Assembly (NCBI RefSeq): GCF_001704415.2 | Contig: NC_030816.1 | Location: 77,889,713 to 77,953,712, forward strand | DNA from: Capra hircus | Lineage: Eukaryota > Chordata > Mammalia > Artiodactyla > Bovidae | Length of the DNA: 64,000 nucleotides | Direction: 5' to 3' | Shown here: positions 46,135 to 57,952 of the stretch, in pieces | Numbering within the stretch: position 1 is the stretch's first letter | Layout: the number at the start of each line of letters is the position of its first letter | Program-made: the position numbers and the translations under genes | Notes under the pieces: generated by a model | Database searches by the model: none | What the model saw: the letters and a program-made list of their open reading frames with translations, nothing else | What the model was told of the DNA's origin: nothing

Positions 46135-46354
46135 TCAGTTCAGTTCAGTCGCTCAGTTGTGTCCGACTTTTTGTGACCCTGTGAATCACAGCACACCAGG
46201 CCTCCCTGTCCATCACCAACTCCCGGAGTTCACTCAGATTCACGTCCATCGAGTCAATGACGCCATCCAGTCATCTCATCCTCTGTTGTCCCCTTCTCCT
46301 CCTGCCCCCAATCCCTCCCAGCATCAAAGTCTTTTTCCAATGAGTCAACTCTTT
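46135..46354 (-). mobile_element. BovB 3' end nested in L1M
   Basis: Antisense 220-bp BovB 3' end with its tail repeats at the left. It interrupts the L1M between TATGGCAGGTTCTTTT and AGGGCTGATGAAAATG. Confidence 0.85.
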
Positions 46355-46497
46355 TAGGGCTGATGAAAATGATCTAAAATGAATTGTGGTGATGGTTGCC
46401 TAACTCAGTTAAGATACTAAAAACAACTAGAATGCATGTTTCAAATGGGTGAATTCAGTGATATGTCATTTTTATCTCAACAAAGATATTTAAAATA

Positions 46498-46690
46498 GGC
46501 ACTCATTTACTGAGCACTTACTATGTGTCAAAGATTATATGAGGGAGTTTATACACATAAACTTATTTTCCAGAACAGTTTTTTTTATAGCTGAGAAAAC
46601 CAAAACCTGGAGATGTGAAGTACCTCTTGCCAGCTCACACAGCCAGGAAGTAGCAGAATAAGTCAATCTAATAAATTCCTAAGCTATTAT
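46498..46690 (+). mobile_element. MIR SINE
   Basis: Sense MIR: ACTGAGCACTTACTATGTGTC, a T-run, AAACCTGGAGATGTGAAGTAC and CTCACACAGCCAGGAAGTAG follow consensus order. The block CTTGCCAGCTCACACAGCCA is well kept. Confidence 0.75.
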
Positions 46691-46787
46691 AGTATGGTCA
46701 TCACTATGCTACCTCCAAAACAGAAGCAGTTGTAAGAGTGCTCAGTAAATCAGGATGGTTTTGAGTAAACATAATCTTTGCCAACAG

Positions 46788-46985
46788 GCTTCCCTGGTGG
46801 CTCATTTGGTAAAGAGTCCACCTGCAATGCAGGAGACCTGGGTTCAATCCCCAGGTCGGGAAGATCCCCTGGAGCAGGAAATGGCAACCCACTGCTGCAG
46901 TATTCTTGCCTGGGAAATCCCATGGACAGAGGAACCAGGGGGACTACAGTCCGTGGAGTCGTAAGAGTCGGACACAATTTAGTGA
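46788..46985 (+). mobile_element. Bov-tA SINE
   Basis: Sense full-length Bov-tA with a small CTG insertion in CCCACTGCTGCAGTATTC. Tail CTAAACCACAATTGC. No firm TSD. Confidence 0.9.
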
Positions 46986-47055
46986 CTAAACCACAATTGC
47001 AGCAGTAACCCCTAAAAGCGATCAGCACCACTCTATTTCATTTGTGATGGGTATA

Positions 47056-47255
47056 CTGCCAACAAGAGCTGTGTCGTCTGGGTAATACAATTTTTGTTAT
47101 TAAAATAGTAAGGTGGTTGGAATCAGTCCAACTATCTGCCCTTAAAAATATTTAGAGAAATTTTTTTTCAACCCACAGTTTTATAAGGACAATGAGACAA
47201 TTAATTGAGAAGACTTATAACACAAGCTTTTTTAAAAAATAAGTTTTATTTTTAA
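47056..47255 (+). repeat. Left arm of an imperfect inverted duplication
   Basis: About 200 bp of non-repeat DNA plus the first bases of the L1 tail. Its reverse complement recurs at 47541-47737 with about ten differences by eye (near 95% identity). Confidence 0.9.
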
Positions 47256-48000
47256 TCAAATTTTTTTGAGAATAGTTGCTTTACAATGTTGTCTCAGATT
47301 CTGCTGTACAGTAAAGTGAATCAGGTATACATCTAGCCTCTCATTTTTAGATTTCCTTTTCATTTAGGTCCCCACAGAGCACTGAGTAGAGTTCTCAGAG
47401 TTCTCTGTGCTATTCAGCAGCTTCTCATTACTTATCTATTTTATGATACATAATAATGTATATATGTCGATCTCAATCTCCCAGTTCATCTCACTCCCCC
47501 CTTCCCTCCTTGGTATCTCAGGAGGGAATATTTTATTTTATTAAAAATAAAACATTTTTTAAAAAAGCTTGTATCATAAGTCTTCTCAATTAATTGTCTC
47601 ATTGTCCTTATAAAACTGTGGGTTGAAAAAAATTCCTCTAAATATTTTTAAGGGCAGATAGTTGGACTGATTCCAAACACCTTACCATTTTAATGACAAA
47701 AATTGTATTACCCAGACGATGCAGCTCTTGTTGGCAGGTGCTGACCTGACCTAAGATTTCTGTTTTGCAAATAAGTTCATCTGCAACAGTTTCTGAGATT
47801 CCACATATAAGTGATATTATATGATACTTTTCTCTACCTGACTTATTTCACTCTATATGACAGTCTCTAGGTCCACCCACATCTCAGAAAATGGCACAAT
47901 TTCATTTCTTTTTATGACTGAGTAATAGTCTACTGTGTATTTGTACCATATCATATTTATCTAGCCATCTGTTGATGGACATTTAGGTTGCTTCAATGCA
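47256..48000 (-). mobile_element. L1 3' end split by an inverted copy of its own flank
   Basis: Antisense L1: 3' UTR at 47256-47525 and the end of ORF2 with its following region at 47755-48000 (TTCTGTTTTGCAAATAAGTT onward). The two parts would be nearly contiguous in an intact L1, with a loss of perhaps 30 bp. The right arm of the inverted duplication lies between them. Confidence 0.75.
47541..47737 (-). repeat. Right arm of the inverted duplication
   Basis: Reverse complement of 47056-47255, sitting inside the L1 fragment. The shared outer end is CTGCCAACAAGAGCTG against CAGCTCTTGTTGGCAG. Confidence 0.9.
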
Positions 48001-48380
48001 AACTTTTTAATCAATTTCTTATTTAATTAAAATATAGCCATATAGTACAAATTACTAATAATCATAAAAATCTGATAATAACTTGAGAAATGAGAAAGTT
48101 ACAGGATAGTAAAGAAGAAAAAAATTTAAAGTCATGCCCCTCTGGTCACAGTCAACTAAGGATTTCTGCAGTTCTGGAGTGTTACACAATTTATATGCAT
48201 TCTTCACAGTAGTTCCAACATGTATGCTATTATTACAACTGATAGATGATTAAACTATATTTTAGAAAGATCAGTCATCAATAACACACAAAAAGTGAAA
48301 GAACCTAGATAAAACCTGAGTGATGTGTTGTTTCAAGGTCTGGCCCTCCCTTCTTTGCTATAACTGCACGTATTGTACGG
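48001..48380 (+). other. Unassigned DNA, weak MIR likeness
   Basis: No gene. At about 48185-48310 the block order resembles MIR, but identity is low. Confidence 0.35.
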
Positions 48381-48592
48381 GGCTTCCCTGGTGTGGCTCA
48401 GCGGTAAACAGTAGGCCTGCAATGCAGGAGATGCGGGAGACGCAGTTTCAATCCCTGAGTAGGGAAGATCCCCTAGAGGGAGGCATGGCAACCCACTCCT
48501 GTATTCTTGCCTGGAGAATTCCATGGATAGAGGAGCCTGGCAGGTTACAGTCCATGGGGTCGCAAAGAGTCTGACAAGATTAAGCAACTGAA
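48381..48592 (+). mobile_element. Bov-tA SINE with CA tail
   Basis: Sense Bov-tA with a small duplication in its head (GGAGATGCGGGAGACGC). It ends GCAACTGAA and passes into a CA repeat at 48592-48606. Confidence 0.88.
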
Positions 48593-48606
48593 CACACACA
48601 CACACA

Positions 48607-49689
48607 GCATTGTATTGGTCACTAAGTGGTGTGTCACAATGTGAAATTAGAATACAAATCCCCTACAACTAAGTCCAAATGGTTAAGAAGATAATTCATG
48701 GTTCTCACTGAATTTCAGAATTCCTCCAGTTTGTCCTCTCATCCAAATCACATTATTTCTTTCCCCAGATATTGGCCTACTCACCAGTGAGGCAGAGACT
48801 TTGGACAAATACATGCCAAGCCCCCTTCTAAGTATTTCATGTCACCAACTGTCAGATGTCTGACATTAAGACTGTGTTGTACTTGATTGTTCAGGCAGGC
48901 TCTCCTAGTTGGTGGCAAGGCCAAACATCCTGATCTCCAACCATATCATTATTATCACAGAGGTCAAATTGCCATGTGAGGCCATTAACCTTGACACACA
49001 CCAGGAATCAGTGCATTCAGCTGCATCTGTTTCCCAGCTGGTCTTAGTGTGGTTAGCACTGTCCCACAAATAACCTGCATGATTATGTTTTTTAAAGGCA
49101 AAATGAGAAATTGTATAATAACAGTCCTTTTGATCTCATTTTTTTCTGATCTGTTCACAAGTGAACCATCTACATTTCTTAACACTCTTAGTATTTGACT
49201 GCAGAGTTAAATCATTTGTGCCTCTCTCTTCAAGCTATCTTTTCATACGGGATAATTGACTGATTTGCTGTACTTTCAATTACATAGTATAATTGCCGCT
49301 GAAAATGTGTGACTCTTAGGAACTGAAAGCTATGGACAAACTATTACATTTTCTTTTCAGTTCCTTAAATATCACAACCAAACCCCTTAAAACCGCTAAA
49401 TCCAAAAAATCTTTAAAATTAAACTGCTTTTCCCCTAGTCATAATCACTGCTTGTTTTTCAGTGTTTATGTTGTTTTAGATTAACTATTAATAATATTGG
49501 GAGGGTCAAGATAAAATAACCAAGCTAAGTTTTAAAACATATTTAGTTTATCAACTCAAAGAAAATTATAAAACACCCTATAGGTTAGAGGCCAAAAAGT
49601 TGGAAAATCATGAACTAAACTCTATAATATACACCTCTAATGAAGAGACATAGAGTGAAATTCTTAACACCCAGAAGCTTGTCTTATTT
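48607..49689. other. Unassigned DNA
   Basis: About 1.1 kb with no gene or firm repeat. Confidence 0.5.
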
Positions 49690-49800
49690 TTAATATAAGA
49701 TTTCAAACAAGTTACTTAATCTCCCTACATCTCAATTTTCTTATGTATAATGAGATGATGCTTAGAGCTTTGTCAGCTCTGTAGCTCATAATTCCAAGAA
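49690..49800 (+). mobile_element. MIR SINE, partial
   Basis: The block CAAACAAGTTACTTAATCTC and TGTATAATGAGATGATGC match the central MIR core in sense orientation. Confidence 0.5.
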
Positions 49801-50269
49801 GTCTGATCATTTCCATATATTACTGAATGCATAATAAAGTTGAAAACAGTGACAAGAAGTAGAGCTTACAAAAATAAATAACATTTTTCCAGAATTTTTT
49901 TTTACTGAAAAGAAACTAAAAAGTAAAAGACTAAAATTATTTTGAATCATACATTACTTAGACATACATTACTTAGATTTAATCTCATAGTAATTATAAA
50001 TATTTCAAGATGTCTATTATTCTGTTTAGTTTTATGACAAAACATACTTTAGTTTGCATCATTTTATATAGCATCATATTTGGTGCTAACTCCTTTTGCC
50101 TCAGAGGGCATGAATTCACTTTTATTTCACTAAAATCTAGATCTATAAAGCCTTACACTAAGCATATATATGCTCATATGAGTAAGAGAAACAGAGAGAC
50201 AGAAAGGGAGATGGAGAGAAAGAGAAAATAGAAAAAGTATGAATAGACAATTTAAAAAATATCCTCTCT
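49801..50269. other. Unassigned DNA
   Basis: No gene. A tandem copy of CATACATTACTTAGA is present near 49948-49978, and a GA-rich patch lies at 50185-50235. Confidence 0.45.
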
Positions 50270-50280
50270 TATGTACAGAA

Positions 50281-50484
50281 GGGCTTCCCTGGTGGCTCAG
50301 AGGGTGAAGAAACTGCCTGCAATGCCAGAGACCTGGGTTCAGTCTCTGGGTCAGGAAGATCCCCTGGAGGAGGAAAGAGCTAGCCACTCCAGTATTCTTA
50401 CCTGGAGAATCCCATGACAGAGGAGCCTGGAGGGCTATAGCCCATGGGGTCACAAAGAGTTGGACACGACTCAGCAACTAACAA
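50281..50484 (+). mobile_element. Bov-tA SINE with TSD
   Basis: Sense full-length Bov-tA flanked by TATGTACAG at 50270-50278 and 50485-50493. Confidence 0.92.
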
Positions 50485-50493
50485 TATGTACAG

Positions 50494-51401
50494 GCAATCT
50501 CTCCTAAATATTCACCAAGGAAAAAAGAAATAAGTGGAAAGCTACATAAAGTGCAGGTATCATTTGCGCACTATATCGTCTTTTCCTGTTTGTGGAAACC
50601 AAGTGATTTGACACTGCTAAATTTTAAGCAACAGAATCAGAGTTAGTACTTCAAATACTAAGAGTGGGTTTGTTTATCAATAAGTGGCAAACCATCACTA
50701 AGCTCTCCTGTATTCTTAGACAAACAGATCTTATGTTTCAGAGGTGAAATATCACACCAGCATGTGTATTTGTGTGTGTATGTGTGTTTTCATGTATAAG
50801 TATCTTAAAATTCAAGTACTAGGTATAGATAAAGTCTAATTCATTTCAATTAAATAGGTTTTTAAAAGCTATGAAAGTTTTCACAGCATGTAATAATGTA
50901 TTAGTCCAAAACTCTCAAATGCTGTCAAAAGAAGAGTTGTAGATTATCAGATGAAAGCTATTTGTTAAGGAAGAAATCAAATGAATTAAAAAAAGATACA
51001 GATATCCACAATATAAGGGAGGAATTCAGATTGATGGATATATTTGAGTAATGATAGAAAATCCTTAGATTTTCTTTGGATCCACATAAATAATTAGAAA
51101 ATTAAAAGTACATAATTATCAGTTAATAAAAAATAATGCTTAAAATTATCACATTCCTTTTATTGGACCCATTCATATGTATGGGAGGCAGAGGAATTAC
51201 GAAAGTAAAGTAGTATTTTCCCAAACCCAATCAAGCATGATGCAGACATCTTTCACTTAGCTAAAATGGATGGGCCTATCTGAAAACTAAAATTGTATGT
51301 ATCATTCATGGCTTTATAAGCATGTGTGACAAAGTTGAGACTAGCAAATTTTGTTTTGTGAATGCATTGTCAAGGACCAAGTTATAGTAAATATGTGAAG
51401 C
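50494..51401. other. Unassigned AT-rich DNA
   Basis: No gene or known repeat. Confidence 0.5.
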
Positions 51402-51590
51402 TGTTCTGTCCAATATAGTGGTCACTAGTCCTGTGGCTATTTAAATTTAAACCAACTAAAATTGAATAAAATTTAAAATTCAACTCTTCTCGCACTAACT
51501 ACATTTCCCATGTTCAACGGCCACATTTGGCTAGTGGTTATGTTATTAAGCACCACATCCAAAAGAACATTTCCATAAACGTACAAACAT
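51402..51590 (+). mobile_element. hAT-type element (MER3-like)
   Basis: It starts GCTGTTCTGTCCAATATAGT and contains CTGTGGCTATTTAAATTTAA and CCACATTTGGCTAGTGGTTA, a partly palindromic layout typical of a non-autonomous hAT element. The MER3 name is from memory. The right end is worn. Confidence 0.6.
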
Positions 51591-52402
51591 ATATTGAATA
51601 AGACTGGTTAGTATAGAGATAGTTTAATATTTTATGCTGCTAATAACATGTAGACTTTTTTATGTAGTAGAATAGTTTCTAAAGGTATAAAAACAGTTTC
51701 TTTAGTAGCATCAAACTCTAAATTCAAGAAGAAAGTTGTGTAGAGAAATAGTTTCCCCTTAAACTCGAACATCCATGAAGTCAGATTATGTCATCGTATT
51801 AACTATTATACCATCCTCAATATTAGAAGAGTGTCTAATACACAATAAATGTTCATTATTTATTTGCTACATTATTCCATTTATTTATGTTGGACATAAT
51901 TCCTGTTCAGTATGGTAAAAATTCATTTAGTCAGAAAATATCAACTAAAGTTCATAATAAATCAACCTGACACAGAATTTATGTGTAAATTCTGGAAAAA
52001 AAATTTAAAGCAAATTAACACTGATATTATAGGGTATGTGACTTTCTTAAAAGAATAAAGTGGCTAAATGTCCTTGGGACTTTGGCAGCTCTATTTATAA
52101 TATGTTAATTACAAAAACATCTCCAATTAAAACTGACCTTAAAAGATTCTATTTGGCAAGAGTTTCTTACCAGTAGTCTTTCTAATTACAGTAGATATTT
52201 AGAATGAAAATAGTCCATAAGACAGACAGCTCTAATTTAGACTGACCTTTCCAGAAATAGTATTAATTACAGAAATTTTGCTTTATGAGCTACTTTGCTA
52301 CATCATTTATTCTGTCACCATCTTCAAGATAAATAGGAAAACAGAGTTAAAATCTTAGCTGACTATTGCCTAACAATCCAAGAAAGCAATCTCTCACCCG
52401 TC
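51591..52402. other. Unassigned AT-rich DNA
   Basis: No gene. A weak L2-tail likeness at 51810-51870 (CACAATAAATGTTCATTATT). Confidence 0.45.
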
Positions 52403-52410
52403 ATATAAAG

Positions 52411-52698
52411 CAGGAGTCCCCAACCCTCAGGCCATAGACCAGCACTGGTCCATGGCCTTTTGGAACTGGCTCACATAGCAGGAGGTAAGCGGGATGCAGG
52501 AAAGTGAAGCTTCATCTGTATTTAAGGCCACTTGCATCACTCACATTATCACATAATTGCAATTTATTAATAATAGAAATAAACTGCACAGTAAACTTAG
52601 TGTACTTGAATTATCCAGAAACCATTCTCCATCATATCTGTTGAAAAATTTTCTCCCATGAAACCGGTCCCTGGTGCCAAAAATATCAGGGACCTCTA
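52411..52698 (+). mobile_element. hAT element (MER1-like) with 8-bp TSD
   Basis: It opens CAGGAGTCCCCAACCCTCAG and closes GGTCCCTGGTGCC, then TCAGGGACCTCTA. The 8-bp TSD is ATATAAAG (52403-52410) and ATAGAAAG (52699-52706), one mismatch. It is about 100 bp longer than the related element at 35.06 kb and has no ORF of a transposase. Confidence 0.75.
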
Positions 52699-52706
52699 AT
52701 AGAAAG

Positions 52707-53171
52707 GAGTGAGATAATAGTAGGAAACAGGAATAAGGATAAGTGCAGAAAGACAGTATGTGACTCTGCAAATTAGGGAAGCCTTGTTCAGTGACTATTG
52801 ATTTACTCAAAGTATGTCAATAACAGCTCTAGTTCTGAGAATGCATGTTAAGTAATTAAGCAAGCCCAGGACTTCAAGGGGTTTATGTATGTAGTGAGCA
52901 TCTGTTGCTTTTGCCTACCCAGCATCAATTCCCTCTTCTGATAATATCATCCTGATTTTTTCTTTGATGCTCTGCTTTGCTCCCAACTTGAATCATTCTT
53001 GGCAGACAGGCACAACACTCCCCTGCAGATGGTTAGATGGTACCCTCAAACCAAGCTAAGTCAGTCAGAATCTGTCTCCTTGGAATTTGCATCTTTAGCA
53101 AAATAATACAGAATCTGTAAAGAACAGATGTCTTTTCTTCTCAGTTAAAACATTCTACTAAGACTGTCAAT
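52707..53171. other. Unassigned DNA
   Basis: No gene or known repeat. Confidence 0.5.
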
Positions 53172-53368
53172 TAGCTTGTGGCAAAAGAATCTGCCTGCCA
53201 ATGCAGGAGACAAGGGTTCTTTTCCTCGGTCAGGAAGATCCCCTGGTAAAGGAAATGGCAACCCACTCCAGTATTCTTGCCTAGACAATCCCACGGACAA
53301 AGGAGCCTGGTGGCCTACAGTCCATGGTGTCACCAAGAATCATACATGACTGAGTGAATGAGCATATA
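53172..53368 (+). mobile_element. Bov-tA SINE, diverged
   Basis: Sense Bov-tA with a worn head (CTTGTGGCAAAAGAATCTGC) and a changed 3' end (CATGACTGAGTGAATGAGCA). Older than most others here. Confidence 0.8.
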
Positions 53369-54218
53369 AACCCCTGCACTTCTCTTATCTCTCCTTCTAG
53401 AGACTGGATCTTAATCTTGTTCCTCTGATTCTTCAGGCTACCTTATATTCTTCCATTAACTCCCTTTTCATATTATTTAGCTAGAAGATTATTCAATTAT
53501 ACACAAGCAAAGGACCTTCCTAGTGCAATGCCTAACAAAAAGACAACTTAATTTAAAAATATATAATGAGATGTCCAAAAGTGTTAGGTCTGAACTTTGT
53601 CACTAGTTTTCTATCAAATGAGGATAATAATGCCTAATTTGTAGGGTAATATATGATTAAACTGAGGTTTATTCCAAATAACAAACAGAACACATCTACT
53701 AAGGCCTATTCTTACAAAGATTTGGTAGAAATTGTCCCCAAATACAGAAAAGATATTTTGAAAAAGATAAATGTTTTACAACTTAGAATATAACAAATGG
53801 TGCCACTAGAAAGCCTAACATTTTAAGAAATCCTGTACAAGGAAATGTTAAATTGAACTGATAGAGAATCAAGTAAAAGGTAGAGACCATGACTACTGTA
53901 GAATTAAAAACTCCAGAAAAAAATCTAAACCCAGAATAAATCAAGCATGAAGATGTGAAGTTAGCCTTGCGGTGATAAAATTTTATTAACTGAAGTGTTG
54001 ATTGATTCAGTTCAGCTGAGTTCTCAGCAGGTACAGGAACATTAGCCCTGAGTTTAATTTCTTAAGGTAGAGGCTTTAGAAAGAAGAATGTTAAAATTAC
54101 AGAAAAATGGCACATGAATTTATTACAAGTTAAAAAGCAATGTGAAAGAAAACATAGGGTACTATGTCTTGACAGCGCAAATTCCAAGAAGTAGTCCATC
54201 TCAAAGACCTTCTTAGAC
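53369..54218. other. Unassigned AT-rich DNA
   Basis: No gene. A weak MIR likeness at about 53595-53665. Confidence 0.45.
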
Positions 54219-54225
54219 CACATTT

Positions 54226-54872
54226 ATTTTATTTTTTTACTTTACAATACTGTATTGGTTTTGCCATACATTGACATGATTCCACCACAGGTGTACATGA
54301 GTTCCCAACCCTGAACCCCCCTCCCACCACTCTCCCCATATCATCTCTCTGGGTCATCCAAGTGCACCAGCCCCAAGCATCCTGTGTCCTGTATCGAACC
54401 TAGACTAATGATTCATTTCTTACATGATCGTATACATGGTTCAATGCCATTCTCCCAAATCATCCCACCCTCTCCCTCTCCCACAGAGTCCAAAAGTCTG
54501 TTCTTTACATCTGTGTCCCTTTTGCTGTCTTGCATACAGGGGTATCATTACCATCTTTCTAAATTCCATATATATGTGTTAGTATGCTGTATTGGTGTTT
54601 TTCTTTCTGGCTTACTTCACTCTGTATAATCGGCTCCAGTTTCATCCACCTCATTAGAACTGATTCAAATCTATTCTTTTTAATGACTGAGTAATACTCC
54701 ATAGTGTATATGTACCACAGCTTTCTTATCCCTTTGTCTGCTGATGGACATCTGGGTTGCTTCCATGTCCTGGCTATTATAAACAGTGCTGCAATGAACA
54801 TTGTGGTACATGTGTCTCTTTCAATTCTGGTTTCCTCGGTGTGTATGCCCAGCAGTGGGATTGCTGGGTCAT
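54226..54872 (-). mobile_element. 5'-truncated L1 (L1-BT type)
   Basis: Antisense L1 with the end of ORF2 and 3' UTR, the same region as at 17.6 kb but a separate insertion that reaches slightly further 5'. A short possible TSD, CACATTT, lies at 54219-54225 and 54873-54879. Confidence 0.9.
54559..54801 (-). pseudogene. L1 ORF2 C-terminal remnant
   Basis: An 80-codon minus frame with the same ORF2p end as at 17976-18218, including the LWYIYTMEYYSVIKKN block and the identical last 30 residues. The native stop is kept; everything upstream is truncated. Confidence 0.9.
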
Positions 54873-54879
54873 CACATTT

Positions 54880-55291
54880 TTAGATCATAAAGAGACATTG
54901 CAATTATAGAAAAGATATAAAACTTTTTTTTTTGCAACTAAAAGAAAACTTGATTCTTTAGACGGAACCCTCTGAGAGTGCCAAGGAGATTTCACTAAAA
55001 ATGAATAAGTAAATAAAACCCATACCATGATAAAGTTTCAAGAATTCCAGGGATAAAGTAAAAAAGTTTAGAATTCCAGGATAAAAGAGAGTTCAACAAA
55101 ACAGTGAGTTATCAAAATTTCATCAGCCACAATCAGAAGTAGAAGGCAATAAGATTCTATCTCTAAAATTCTACAATTAAACAGTTTTAAAACTAAAATT
55201 CAATGCTCAACCAAACTATCACAGATTATCTGATAGCATTAACATAAAAGGTAGTGAACCGCCTATTTTAGGAATATGATGTGTCTGATAT
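54880..55291. other. Unassigned DNA
   Basis: No gene. A near-duplicate AGAATTCCAGGGATAAA / AGAATTCCAGGATAAAA pair lies at 55031-55085, a local tandem duplication. Confidence 0.45.
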
Positions 55292-55483
55292 GTGTTAGTC
55301 ACTCAGTCATATCCAACTCTTTGCCATTCATGGACTGTAGCCCACCAGGCTCCTCTGTCCATGGGATTTTCCAGGCAAGAATACTGGAGTGGGTTGCCAT
55401 TCCCTTTTCCAGGGGATCTTCTTGACCCAGGGATAAAACCTGGGTCTTCCACATTGCAGGTAGATTTTTTACTGTCTGAACAA
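55292..55483 (-). mobile_element. Bov-tA SINE
   Basis: Antisense Bov-tA with a small deletion in the CTCTTTGCCATTCATGG region and a worn head at the right. No firm TSD. Confidence 0.85.
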
Positions 55484-55773
55484 CCGGTGAAATTCAGATT
55501 AGGAATATATCCTGAACCATATTCATCCTGAATATTTAAAAAGCAAGTTTGTTTATACATATGGAGGATTAGCCTAAAGGCTAACAAATACTGAAGATAT
55601 TAAGTCCATTCAATGTCATTGTAAGTATTTTCAAGTTGAAGTACAGCATTGATAAATATTGCCTTTACATAATGTCTTTTTAAAATTTGAGAAATTTAAA
55701 ACTGTCTGGAATCGAATACATAAGAAATAAAATTAAAGTAGCCTTCAGACAGAAGTGGGAAGTTACACATTTT
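55484..55773. other. Unassigned DNA
   Basis: Nothing recognised. Confidence 0.45.
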
Positions 55774-55826
55774 TAATATAAATTTATTTATTTTAATTAG
55801 AGGTTAATTAGTTTACAATATTGTCT
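55774..55826 (-). mobile_element. L1 extreme 3' end (about 50 bp)
   Basis: TAATATAAATTTATTTATTT and TTAGTTTACAATATTG match the last bases of the ruminant L1 3' UTR in antisense. It is either a very short insertion or a relic. Confidence 0.6.
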
Positions 55827-56174
55827 AAGAATCCCTTCTTCTTTCAACGCATACACACAGACTGTAATGACTAAAGTATTTTCAAAAATATAGTAGCTTC
55901 TCAGCAACAAAAATTTTAAATTGAATTGAGCTTGTCAAGGAAACTCTTTAGAATAATTACAAATAATTTAAGATTTAAAACAAATTATCACAGCTCTTTC
56001 ATAACCAAAAACAACCAACCGCCTAACTATACCAATCATTTAAGTAAAATTTAACTGAAAGTAGAACAATGAATTGTATGACTATATCCATAGGAGATCC
56101 CTTCAAAATCTAGAGCCTTTTGATTCTCCATCACATATCCATAATTGAGGCACCAGAGAAAAATCACGTATGAA
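55827..56174. other. Unassigned AT-rich DNA
   Basis: No gene or known repeat. Confidence 0.5.
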
Positions 56175-56183
56175 TATATCTTC

Positions 56184-57349
56184 AGTTCAGTTCAGTTCAG
56201 TCGCTCAGTCGTGTCTGACTCTTTGCGACCCCATGAATTGCAGCACGCCAGGCCTCCCTGTCCATCATCAACTCCCGGGGTTCACTCAGACTCATGTCCA
56301 TCGAGTCTGTGATGAGATCCAGCCATCTCATCCTCTGTCATCCCCTTCTTCTCCTTCCCCCGATCCCTCCCAACATCAAAGTCTTTTCCAATGAGTCAAC
56401 TCTTCACATGAGGTAGCCAAAGTACTGGAGTTTCAGCTTTAGCATCATTCCTTCCAAGGAAATCCCAGGCCTGATCTCCTTCAGAATGGACCGGTTGGAT
56501 CTCCTTGCAGTCCAAGGGACTCTCAAAAGTCTTCTCCAACACCATAGTTCAAAAGCATCAATTCTTCGGCACTCAGCCTTCTTCACAGTTCAACTCTCAC
56601 ATCCAGACATGACTACTGGAAAAACCATAGCCTTGACTAGATGGACCTTAGTCGGCAAAGTCAAGTCTCTGCTTCTGAATATGCTATCTAGGCTGGTCAT
56701 AACTTTTCTTCCAAGGAGTAAGTGTCTTTTGATTCCATGGCTGCAGTCACCATCTGCAGTGATTTTGGAGCCCCCAAAAATAAAGTCTGACACTGTTTCC
56801 ACTGTTTCCCCATCTACTTCCCATGAAGTGATGGGATCGGATGCCATGATCTTCATTTTCTGAATGTTGAGCTTTAAGCCAACTTTTTCAGTCTCCTCTT
56901 TCCTTTTCATCAAGAGGCTTTTTAGTTCCTCTTCACTTTCTGCCATAAGGGTGGTGTCATCTGCATATCTGAGGTGATTGATATTTCTCCAGCAATCTTG
57001 ATTCCAGCTTGTGTTTCTTCTAGCCCAGAGTTTCTCATGATGTACTCTGCATATCAGTTAAATAAGCAGGGTGACAATATACAGCCTTGACGTACCCCTT
57101 TTCCTATTTGGAACTAGTCTATTGTTCCATGTCCAGTTCTAACTGTTGCTTCCTGGCCTGCATACAGATTTCTCAAGAGACAGGTCAGGTGGCCTGGTAT
57201 TCCCATCTCTCTCAGAATTTTCCACAGTTTATTGTGATCCACACAGTCAAAGGCTTTGGCATAGTTAATAAAGCAGAAATAGATATTTTTCTGGAACTCT
57301 CTTGCTTTTTCCATGATCCAGCAGATGTTGGCAATTTGATCTCTGTAGC
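56184..57349 (-). mobile_element. BovB LINE 3' 1.17 kb with TSD
   Basis: Antisense 5'-truncated BovB from tail repeats at 56184 to the DQIANI region. A 9-bp TSD with one mismatch is visible: TATATCTTC ending at 56183 and TACATCTTC at 57350-57358. Frames 56404-56586, 56590-56946 and 57114-57314 cover the C-terminal region, the post-YADD region and the part from the KAREF block past motif A. A missing base after the NIN block breaks the frame. Confidence 0.92.
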
Positions 57350-57358
57350 TACATCTTC

Positions 57359-57952
57359 CTTTTTCAAAGCAATTTCTTTCAAAGATTGATCATCAAGAGC
57401 GGAGAGTGTCTTTAACAGTTTCAATTCTGCATCCATTTGTACACGTACAGTTATTCACTGAAATATATCAGCCCATGTCTGCATTGTGTTGAAGCCCCAA
57501 GATACATCAAGAAAGCAGAAGAACTGTGTACTGCTGAGAAATCATGAATTTCCATTTTAATTTTATTTCATGAAGTAGTGCCCTTAGGATAGCTCCATAG
57601 AACATATCAAAATGATGTCATTGAGCAAAGAATATTAGATTATTAAGCAAGGAAAATAAACATCACATGCTAAAATACCATAGAGAATAATTACTACTTT
57701 TGTAAAGGTAAATAATTTCTATGTCAGTTATTTCTCCCAAATTTTATAAACTGGCAGTACAGATGATTTAACTAACTATAATGAAAAGAGTTTGAAGACC
57801 TAAATAAAACCAAAAATAATTGTTCTCTATCCCAGAATGCAAACTGTGTCCTATGCTTGAAGCCTGTTAAAAAACTGACTTCATTTTCCCCTGAACAACT
57901 TCATCCAAGATACTAGTGTCTGAAGGTATCCACTATATTTATGTTAAGTTAT
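57359..57952. other. Unassigned DNA
   Basis: About 600 bp between two BovB copies. No gene or known repeat. Confidence 0.5.

Larger units (their letters stand above)
45420..46495 (+). mobile_element. Old L1M 3' end with two nested insertions
   Basis: Sense old L1 covering the end of ORF2 and the 3' UTR. Defining blocks are CAGCAATTTGGAAGTTCCTC, AACAAAGAACTACCATATTG, GGAATGTTCATAGCACCATT and, at the end, the GGGCTGATGAAAATGATCTA and GGTGATGGTTGCCTAACTC blocks. Bov-tA (45505-45690) and a BovB 3' end (46135-46354) interrupt it. Confidence 0.7.
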
